Source: Fidelibacterota bacterium (GTDB lineage: Bacteria; Fidelibacterota; Fidelibacteria; Fidelibacterales; DSDE01). From it: DNA of 6,355 nucleotides. The stretch lies in the NCBI GenBank assembly GCA_011049095.1, contig DSDE01000190.1, forward strand, positions 1-6,355. The letters are read 5' to 3'. A program made the position numbers and the translations under genes. The notes under the pieces were generated by a model. That model ran no database searches, was not told the DNA's origin, and was given only the letters and a program-made list of their open reading frames with translations. This document shows positions 1-5,318 of this stretch, one piece after another. Every line of letters begins with the position of its first letter. Positions within the stretch are counted from its first letter, which is position 1.

Positions 1-55
1 AGGTAAAATCAAGAAAGACATCTTTCAGATCAACATTAAGTTCCCATGGATTCAT
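1..55 (-). CDS. 5' end of an unidentified gene downstream of ftsK (partial)
   Basis: Only the first 18 codons are in the window. They read MNPWELNVDLKDVFLDFT and continue past the left edge. The start is supported by an ATG at 55..53 with an AAAGGAG Shine-Dalgarno sequence 7 nt upstream, the same signal used by gcvT and the small secreted gene here. The gene begins 49 nt after the ftsK stop with no visible terminator between them, so it probably belongs to the gcvT-ftsK transcript. The N-terminus is not a signal peptide: it has no basic start followed by a hydrophobic run, and it is acidic, so a cytoplasmic protein is more likely. Eighteen residues are too few to assign a family. In some proteobacteria lolA follows ftsK, but the missing signal sequence argues against that here. 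Confidence 0.6.
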   Translation of the reverse strand, partial: MNPWELNVDLKDVFLDFT

Positions 56-62
56 AAAAATA

Positions 63-69
63 CTCCTTT
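63..69 (-). promoter_or_regulatory. Ribosome binding site of the partial left-edge gene
   Basis: AAAGGAG on the minus strand, separated by 7 nt (TATTTTT) from the ATG at 55. It fixes the start of a gene that is otherwise almost outside the window. The site overlaps another ATG (71..69) that would encode only six residues before a TGA; that alternative is probably meaningless. Confidence 0.7.
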
Positions 70-104
70 CATTTGCCCCGATATGGCGAAAGAGTCAGAG
101 TGTC

Positions 105-2519
105 TCAATCGTCATCAAAAGAGCCGTCATCAAACTCGCGGCGCCTTTCCAGATAGTCTGTATCAACCAGGACTTCTCTGGCTTTAGAGCCGGTAAATGG
201 GCCCACAATGCCCGCTCTTTCTAACTGATCTATTAACCGAGATGCTCGTGAATAACCCACCTTTAGTCTTCTTTGAATCAGCGAGATGGAGCCTTGCTGG
301 TGTTGGACAATCAGACGCAGCGCTTCATCAAAAAGCGGATCGTTGGAATCATCAATACCAAAAGCATCTTCACCGTCGTTATCTTCAGGTTTTTTTGCTG
401 TGGGTAAAAGATATTCCTGAGAATCTTGCGGCTGAGTGATAATATGCTCCATAACCTTTTCAATCTCATCTAAAACAAGAAAGGAATTGTGAACCCGCGT
501 TGGCTCACTGCTGCCTGGAGCAAGAAAAAGCATATCACCTTTGCCAAGTAGCTTCTCAGCGCCTCCGGTATCTAATATTGTGCGGCTATCGATTTTTGTT
601 GGCACCTGAAATCCGATTCGGGCAGGAAAATTTGCCCGAATCACGCCGGTAATCACATCTACGCTTGGCCGTTGGGTAGCAACTACCAAATGGATGCCCA
701 CTGCCCGAGCCATTTGAGCCAGCCTGGCAATGGGTTCTTCAATTTCCCGGCTTGCAGTAATCATCAGGTCTGCCAACTCATCAATAACAACTACAATATA
801 CGGCAAAGGCGGATATTCTCCTGTGCGCTCTGATTTTTGATTATATTCATCAATATTCCGCACATTTACTGACGCCAAAGTCGTATATCGTCGTTCCATT
901 TCGACTTCTGCGCTACGCAGGGCCATCACTGCGTTATTTGGTGATGTAATCACATATTCATCAATATCTTCACTGGTTATTAGATGATAATTCACCAGCG
1001 CCTTATAGACGCTAAGCTCAAGCTTTTTGGGATCTACTAATATTAGCTTGACCTGATCGGGCTTGGCTCTGTATAATATTGACATAATAATGGTGTTAAT
1101 ACAAACTGATTTGCCACTGCCAGTTGTGCCGGCAATCAGTATGTGAGGCATTTTAGCAAGATTAAAAACAAAGGGTTCTCCATTGGCTGTTTTTCCCAGG
1201 GCAATGGTCAGAAAACCTTCATTTTTCAGAAACTTTTCCGAGTTGACGATACTTTTAAAATACACAATTTCCGGGTATTTATTGGGAATTTCCACTCCAA
1301 CCACAGTTTTGCCTGGAATAGGAGCAATGATTCGAATGCGCAGGGCTGCCATTACTCTGGCAATATCATCAGCAAGAACGCTGATCCGATTGACTCGCAC
1401 ACCGACTGCCGGCTCCACTTCATAAAGAGTAACAACCGGGCCAGGCACAACCCTGGTTACCTTGCCATCCACTTTAAAATCAGCAAGTGTCTGGGTTAGC
1501 AGTTTGGCGTTTTCGTTCAGCTCTTCTTCATCAATATCCTGGCTGGCAGGTGGTGTTTCTAAAAGATCAACTGATGGCAGTTTGTATAATTCCTTGCTTT
1601 GCTGCGATTTAACGACTTCATCATAATTGACAGCATCATCGCTGCGTTTTTCTTCCACCTCGAAGCCTTCTTCTGTCTCATCTACAATCGATTTCGCTGC
1701 CGGCTCACTGCTAATTGGAGCTATTTTCCCAATATTCAGAATGCTTTTCTCAGGTGTATCTTTTGTTTGAATATCGCTTATTTCATCAGGCTCTGTAAGT
1801 ATCACTGGCATCTTAGCTTCATCTTCATCACCCCTTGATCTAATTTGTTGCTCTGATTCAGTGACTTCAATTTCTGGAATATCATCATCGCCAAAGCTGT
1901 CTATTTCAGGCGCCTCCGCTTTAGGTTTTACTTTTGTCACCTTTGGTTTTTGGCGCTTTTGCCGATAAGCTTGAATCTGACTCAAAATCCATTGGTAAGA
2001 AAACCTGAAAGGCGCATACATACTCCAGTAGAAATAGTTAAAAATAGATATTATCAGGAGTGAAAAGAGGAGAAAAATTGTCGGCCAACGACCAAACCAA
2101 TCCAGGAGAAAATGGGCGGTCAGACCACCAATAGCGCCGCCGCTGCTATAGTCGGTAGCTAAACTGAACTGATGCTGGATATATGGCACCGAAAGAATGC
2201 TGCTGCCTAAAAACATCAAAATCAGAAGATAGAATGAAAAACGAATAAGCGGGCGAATCAGCTTATGTGAAAAAAGCCACCAACCCCATACAAGCAGCAA
2301 AACAACTATACCCCAACTAAAATACCCAAAACCAAACTTAATCAGAAAATAGCTGATAAAAACGCCGGCGATACCCATCCCATTTTCAATTAAAAAGTAT
2401 CGGTCCACGGCAAGTTCGTCATTTTGTGAGAATGTTGCCAAGCTAACCGCAACTAAAATGCCTATTATAATAAGCAAAATTCCTATTATTTCCCTTTGTC
2501 TTTGATAAGTTATTGTCAT
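105..2519 (-). CDS. ftsK: DNA translocase FtsK/SpoIIIE
   Basis: Septum-anchored, ATP-driven double-stranded DNA pump that clears chromosome termini from the division site and, in characterised FtsK, activates XerCD recombination at dif. The 804 aa show the standard order. Hydrophobic membrane segments lie at about 11-30, 46-83, 91-111 and 144-163. A highly charged, low-complexity acidic linker spans about 190-330. The alpha domain is at about 335-420, followed by the RecA-like motor. Walker A is GTTGSGKS (464-471), Walker B is IVVVIDELADLM with D580/E581, and VVATQRPSVDVITG begins at 612. The C-terminal winged-helix gamma domain (about 725-786) contains GYSRASRLIDQLERAGIV. Eighteen residues follow, ending in an acidic FDDGSFDDD tail. 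The motor carries a small insertion (NYHLITSEDIDEYVIT, 510-525) where many homologues have a shorter loop. The start is 4 nt after the gcvT stop and has no Shine-Dalgarno sequence, so translational coupling is likely. The protein appears complete; family assignment is very secure. Confidence 0.98.
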   Translation of the reverse strand: MTITYQRQREIIGILLIIIGILVAVSLATFSQNDELAVDRYFLIENGMGIAGVFISYFLIKFGFGYFSWGIVVLLLVWGWWLFSHKLIRPLIRFSFYLLILMFLGSSILSVPYIQHQFSLATDYSSGGAIGGLTAHFLLDWFGRWPTIFLLFSLLIISIFNYFYWSMYAPFRFSYQWILSQIQAYRQKRQKPKVTKVKPKAEAPEIDSFGDDDIPEIEVTESEQQIRSRGDEDEAKMPVILTEPDEISDIQTKDTPEKSILNIGKIAPISSEPAAKSIVDETEEGFEVEEKRSDDAVNYDEVVKSQQSKELYKLPSVDLLETPPASQDIDEEELNENAKLLTQTLADFKVDGKVTRVVPGPVVTLYEVEPAVGVRVNRISVLADDIARVMAALRIRIIAPIPGKTVVGVEIPNKYPEIVYFKSIVNSEKFLKNEGFLTIALGKTANGEPFVFNLAKMPHILIAGTTGSGKSVCINTIIMSILYRAKPDQVKLILVDPKKLELSVYKALVNYHLITSEDIDEYVITSPNNAVMALRSAEVEMERRYTTLASVNVRNIDEYNQKSERTGEYPPLPYIVVVIDELADLMITASREIEEPIARLAQMARAVGIHLVVATQRPSVDVITGVIRANFPARIGFQVPTKIDSRTILDTGGAEKLLGKGDMLFLAPGSSEPTRVHNSFLVLDEIEKVMEHIITQPQDSQEYLLPTAKKPEDNDGEDAFGIDDSNDPLFDEALRLIVQHQQGSISLIQRRLKVGYSRASRLIDQLERAGIVGPFTGSKAREVLVDTDYLERRREFDDGSFDDD

Positions 2520-2523
2520 TTAA

Positions 2524-3621
2524 TCAATAGGGTGAGCTGTTAACAAAAGGTGTTTTTACGATTTTTGCCAAAAATTGCTTGCCTCGGATTTCAATAGAGA
2601 GCTCCATACCGGCCTTGCTATGTGAAGCTGGAACATAAGCTAAGCCGATGGCTTCTTTTAGTGTTGGTGAATGAGTACCACTAGTGACGATGCCTGCTTT
2701 TTCTCCATTGACGTAAACAGAACAGCCATGGCGAGGTATGGCACGTTCAAGCATTCTAAAACCAATAAGTTTTCGGGATACTTTATTATTTTTAACCTGT
2801 AAAAGGGCATTTCGGCCAATAAAATTACCCTTATCCAGCTTTGTAATCCATCCCAAACCGGCTTCAAGCGGATTGGTTGTCTCATCAATATCATTTCCGT
2901 AAAGGCAATATTTCATCTCTAGTCTAAGCGTATCACGGGCGGCCAGCCCAATTGGTTCCAGACCCATTTCTGCCCCAAAATCAAAAAGTGCCTGCCACAA
3001 ATCTTTTGAGTCTTTGGGTGAATGATATAGCTCAAAACCCAGCTCTCCAGTATATCCGGTACGGCTGATGATCATTGACTTTCCAGCGAGCTCACCTTCT
3101 GCAAAATGATAAAAACCAATTTCTTGAAGCTTTACGTTGGTAAGTTTTTGTAAAAGCTCCCGTGAATTGGGACCCTGAATCGCCAGCAAAGCAAATTCAT
3201 CGCTTCGATTGGTGAGTTTTACATTCGGGAGTAAATGAGTTTGAGCCCATGAAAAATCTTTATCAATATTTGAGGCATTCACAACCATCATAAATTTGTC
3301 TTTACTGAAGCGATAGATTAATAGATCATCGACAATGCCACCATTTTCATAGCACATTGCTGAATATTGTGCCTGTCCATCCTCCAGTGCGCTGACATCA
3401 TTTATTGTCAGATTTTGGAGAAAGGCTTCTGCCCCGCCGCCCTCAATAAAAAATTCTCCCATATGGGAAACATCAAAGACACCAAGTTTTTCACGAACTA
3501 TTTGGTGCTCAAAATTAATGCCCTTGTAGCTCACCGGCATGAGATAACCGGCAAAATCAACCATTTTTGCATTGAAACCGGTGTGAAATTCATAAAAAGG
3601 GGTTTGTTTTAACTCGTTCAT
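2524..3621 (-). CDS. gcvT: Aminomethyltransferase, glycine cleavage system T protein
   Basis: Cytoplasmic enzyme that transfers the methylene unit from the aminomethyl-lipoyl H protein to tetrahydrofolate, releasing ammonia and 5,10-methylene-THF. The 365 aa match the usual length of about 360-375. Family landmarks are in order: FNAKMVDFAGYLMPV (16-30), DVSHMGE (50-56), YENGGIVDDLLIY (91-103) with D98/D99 at the catalytic aspartate position, SRTGYTGELGFELY (186-199), GLAARDTLRLEMKYCLYGND (225-244), and the C-terminal barrel motif GIVTSGTHSPTLKEAIGLAYV around 310-330. The start is an ATG with AAAGGAG 8 nt upstream. The H- and P-protein genes are not adjacent, so they must be elsewhere if the pathway is complete. 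The stop is followed after 4 nt by the ftsK ATG. The related folate-dependent YgfZ and dimethylglycine oxidase families share the fold, but the complete motif set favours true GcvT. Confidence 0.97.
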   Translation of the reverse strand: MNELKQTPFYEFHTGFNAKMVDFAGYLMPVSYKGINFEHQIVREKLGVFDVSHMGEFFIEGGGAEAFLQNLTINDVSALEDGQAQYSAMCYENGGIVDDLLIYRFSKDKFMMVVNASNIDKDFSWAQTHLLPNVKLTNRSDEFALLAIQGPNSRELLQKLTNVKLQEIGFYHFAEGELAGKSMIISRTGYTGELGFELYHSPKDSKDLWQALFDFGAEMGLEPIGLAARDTLRLEMKYCLYGNDIDETTNPLEAGLGWITKLDKGNFIGRNALLQVKNNKVSRKLIGFRMLERAIPRHGCSVYVNGEKAGIVTSGTHSPTLKEAIGLAYVPASHSKAGMELSIEIRGKQFLAKIVKTPFVNSSPY

Positions 3622-3629
3622 TTATAGCT

Positions 3630-3636
3630 CTCCTTT
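3630..3636 (-). promoter_or_regulatory. Ribosome binding site of gcvT
   Basis: AAAGGAG on the minus strand, 8 nt before the gcvT ATG. It settles the gcvT start. As the only good site upstream of the gcvT-ftsK pair, it probably drives translation of both. Confidence 0.75.
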
Positions 3637-3645
3637 AGCAAAATA

Positions 3646-3677
3646 ATTATCATAGCGTAATTTACAAAAGTGTCTCT
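3646..3677 (-). promoter_or_regulatory. Possible weak sigma70-type promoter upstream of gcvT
   Basis: The 59-nt gap between the toroid gene and gcvT holds an AT-rich stretch containing TATGAT (3654..3649) and the overlapping GATAAT (3651..3646), either of which could serve as a -10 box. The sequence 17 nt upstream (AGAGAC or GACACT) is a poor -35. The placement suits a promoter for gcvT-ftsK, but the match is weak and AT-rich gaps give such hits by chance. Confidence 0.2.
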
Positions 3678-3680
3678 TGC

Positions 3681-4850
3681 TTACTGAGTATTTTTTTTCC
3701 CATGACAATAGAGATAGACAAAGCCGAGAAATTCGTGGGCCCTGATTTTATCGTTCATAGGGGACAGCTTTTCATAATAATGACGAAAATTTTCATTTAT
3801 TTTATGAAAATAGTCCCCCTGCGTATCAACCACGAGGATCCATAAAGCTGCAAATGAGCGGTGATACGATTTATCTTTAGGCGTATTCCCATCAATGTAG
3901 AATGAGCTGTCCCAGATTAAGGCATTTTTGAATGTGGGATCATGAAATTGGCTGCCAGTAATTAAACCATCTGCTGTTTTACCTAGCGCATAATAATAGT
4001 TTTCTACTATTTGTTTAAAATCCTCAGAAAGGGCATTATGGTTTTCGTAGAGTGTAGCAATAAGTCTGACAGTTATCGCTCCGTGACTCACATCTTCCAT
4101 TTTCGAATTAACTCTGTTTGAGTATTTGAAAAGCAATTTTTCATCTGGTCGCAAGTGTTTGCCCAGATCACTAAAAAGTATATTAAAGCGTTCCCGATAG
4201 CTTATCATTGTATTTGGAATTAGAGCCCTATCATCATATAAAGCCATCAAAAAGAGTAATCTGGAGACAGCGCTTTTAAAATTGATCGGATATTCGGCAG
4301 GTTTTGGCGATAGAAATGTGTGATAAGCATTGTTAAAAAATTTAAACTCGTGACCAGCAATGGTTTCTGCTGTTTTTTTGTAGAGAAGCTCCGCCAGGGC
4401 TGTGGCATCTTCTATCGGCTCATTTAGAAAAATTTTTAGAGGAATCTTATATGCAGGCCGATTTTTCAGAAAAAGGGCAAGCTGAACCATGGGTGCAGTA
4501 ATCAAGGCATCATGAATAAAATAGGTATAAGGTTTGCCCTCCTGATAATGAAGATTTCTCCAGCCGGGAAATGAGGCGCTTCCATTCCAATATTCGCTGG
4601 TGTATTGTTTGTGATAACTTTCTACAGTCCGAAAATCATCACGATTATTCAATACATTTTCATAGCGACTGAGCAATATCACCATTAGAGAGTCTGATTC
4701 AGAGCATATAAATAAGTCTGTTAAGCCCTGTAAATAATAGCTTTCATGCCAGGCAAAGAGTCCATTTTCATTATTTTGTTGAGAATAATCCGGCAGATTT
4801 ACCAGCAAAGAAAAGATCTCCTCTTTGCTAAAATATTCACTCGCCACCAT
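3681..4850 (-). CDS. Uncharacterised exported protein, probable alpha/alpha-toroid (six-hairpin glycosidase-like)
   Basis: No function can be assigned. Numbered from the ATG at 4850 (389 aa), the protein is mostly helical and rich in aromatics. It has YYLQGLTDLF (about 38-47), NRDD (69-72) then FPGWRNLHY (about 94-102), YFIHDALITAPMVQLALFL (about 110-128), and EDVSHGAITVRLIATLYE (252-269). From memory this order (helix, NRDD, PGW, an H-D/T-x-x-I-x-x-P helix, then ED[IV]SHG/A) resembles a family of uncharacterised bacterial proteins with an (alpha/alpha) barrel related to polysaccharide lyases and glycosidases. The fold call is inference and no catalytic role is shown. The start is unclear. 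The frame is open up to an ATG at 5054 inside the upstream gene. Immediately before the 4850 ATG it encodes a basic-hydrophobic stretch (KYLFILLLFPILMVA) that looks like a signal peptide or membrane anchor. No ATG or GTG with a Shine-Dalgarno sequence precedes that stretch; only a TTG at 4868 lies within it. The gene is followed by gcvT after 59 nt. Confidence 0.7.
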   Translation of the reverse strand: MVASEYFSKEEIFSLLVNLPDYSQQNNENGLFAWHESYYLQGLTDLFICSESDSLMVILLSRYENVLNNRDDFRTVESYHKQYTSEYWNGSASFPGWRNLHYQEGKPYTYFIHDALITAPMVQLALFLKNRPAYKIPLKIFLNEPIEDATALAELLYKKTAETIAGHEFKFFNNAYHTFLSPKPAEYPINFKSAVSRLLFLMALYDDRALIPNTMISYRERFNILFSDLGKHLRPDEKLLFKYSNRVNSKMEDVSHGAITVRLIATLYENHNALSEDFKQIVENYYYALGKTADGLITGSQFHDPTFKNALIWDSSFYIDGNTPKDKSYHRSFAALWILVVDTQGDYFHKINENFRHYYEKLSPMNDKIRAHEFLGFVYLYCHGKKNTQ

Positions 4851-4900
4851 CAATATCGGGAAAAGCAATAAAATGAAAAGATATTTGGTAAGTAAAAATG

Positions 4901-4937
4901 AAGAAGGCGCTCCGCCTATAAACAGAGCGCCTTTTTT
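4901..4937. terminator. Bidirectional intrinsic terminator between the small secreted gene and the toroid gene
   Basis: A perfect 9-bp inverted repeat, AAGGCGCTC (4904-4912) with GAGCGCCTT (4925-4933), encloses a 12-nt loop. Flanking A and T runs lengthen the stem by A-U and G-U pairs. On the plus strand it is followed by a six-T run (4932-4937). On the minus strand, the direction of all the genes, it is followed by TTCTTCATTTTT, a fair U-rich tail. The left arm of the minus-strand hairpin starts about 26 nt after the stop of the small secreted gene, the expected place for that transcript to end. It also lies inside the upstream extension of the toroid reading frame, which argues that the real toroid start lies downstream of it. 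Confidence 0.75.
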
Positions 4938-4959
4938 GTCTAGTTTTTTGTAATAAGTT

Positions 4960-5301
4960 CTATCGATTATTTGTATCCACCAGCAAATAATCAATAACGG
5001 CGTGGCCTCTGGCATTTTTTGCAGGTTTGCAATGGACATTGATTTTCCAGCCATAAGCCGCGCTCCAGAAAATGAGCTCAGCCAGCTTGTCGTAGTTGGC
5101 GTGTGATTTTTCCAGGAAATAATAGCCCGATGCAGGATTCATGGTTGTTTTGCCACCAACCAAGGTAAAGTAATAACCTGCTGCAACAGGATAAAGCCGT
5201 CCGACTTTCCCGTAGTTTTCCTGCCAATCATGAGTTGGCGCGGCAAATGCGATGACAGATACACTGAGAATCAGTGCCAGAACAAGTGCGACTTTCTTCA
5301 T
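4960..5301 (-). CDS. Small exported protein, resembles OB-fold toxin-B-subunit-like secreted proteins
   Basis: A 113-aa preprotein. Residues 1-20 are a classic Sec signal peptide: MKK, then a hydrophobic core (VALVLALILSVSVIAF), ending in AFA with predicted cleavage after A20. The mature part is about 93 aa with one cysteine (C91). Its layout is GKVGRLYPVAAGYYFTLVGG (31-50), then SGYYFLEKSHANYDKLAELI (58-77), a small-residue helix SAAYGWKINVHC (80-91), and a final strand AVIDYLLVD (101-109). From memory this order (strand, YF-L-K-H/S-x-NY, helix, VxV strand, V-x-Y-L-x-V-D end) resembles short secreted proteins, common in marine Gammaproteobacteria, that are related to the B subunit of subtilase-type AB5 toxins. 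No toxin A subunit is nearby, so a toxin role should not be assumed. The ATG has AAAGGAG 6 nt upstream and lies 17 nt after the MFS stop, so the two genes are probably cotranscribed. A terminator hairpin follows. Confidence 0.85.
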   Translation of the reverse strand: MKKVALVLALILSVSVIAFAAPTHDWQENYGKVGRLYPVAAGYYFTLVGGKTTMNPASGYYFLEKSHANYDKLAELIFWSAAYGWKINVHCKPAKNARGHAVIDYLLVDTNNR

Positions 5302-5307
5302 TGTCTT

Positions 5308-5314
5308 CTCCTTT
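5308..5314 (-). promoter_or_regulatory. Ribosome binding site of the small exported protein gene
   Basis: AAAGGAG on the minus strand, 6 nt (AAGACA) before the ATG at 5301 and directly after the MFS stop codon. It confirms the start of the small gene and leaves no room for a separate promoter in the 17-nt gap. Confidence 0.75.
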
Positions 5315-5318
5315 TTGT

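Noticed and set aside
51..71. Six-codon leader peptide (ATG at 71) overlapping the ribosome binding site of the left-edge gene
   Set aside because: It has no Shine-Dalgarno sequence of its own and no attenuator hairpin; probably chance.
197..1838. Several plus-strand open frames of about 80-118 codons opposite ftsK
   Set aside because: They are antisense to a complete, strongly conserved gene and show no family resemblance.
2658..2894. Minus-strand 78-codon frame within gcvT
   Set aside because: It is an out-of-frame shadow of gcvT; the gcvT motifs occupy the other frame without interruption.
3367..3612. Plus-strand 81-codon frame opposite the start of gcvT
   Set aside because: Antisense to conserved gcvT coding sequence, no recognisable motif.
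3622..3680. Possible terminator between the toroid gene and gcvT
   Set aside because: Only a 5-bp AT-only inverted repeat (AATTA/TAATT) is present with no GC stem, too weak to call.
4851..5054. Annotating the toroid gene from the ATG at 5054
   Set aside because: It would overlap the small secreted gene by 95 nt and include the terminator hairpin as coding sequence. The GGAG before it is explained by codons of the small gene. It is kept only as an alternative in the findings.
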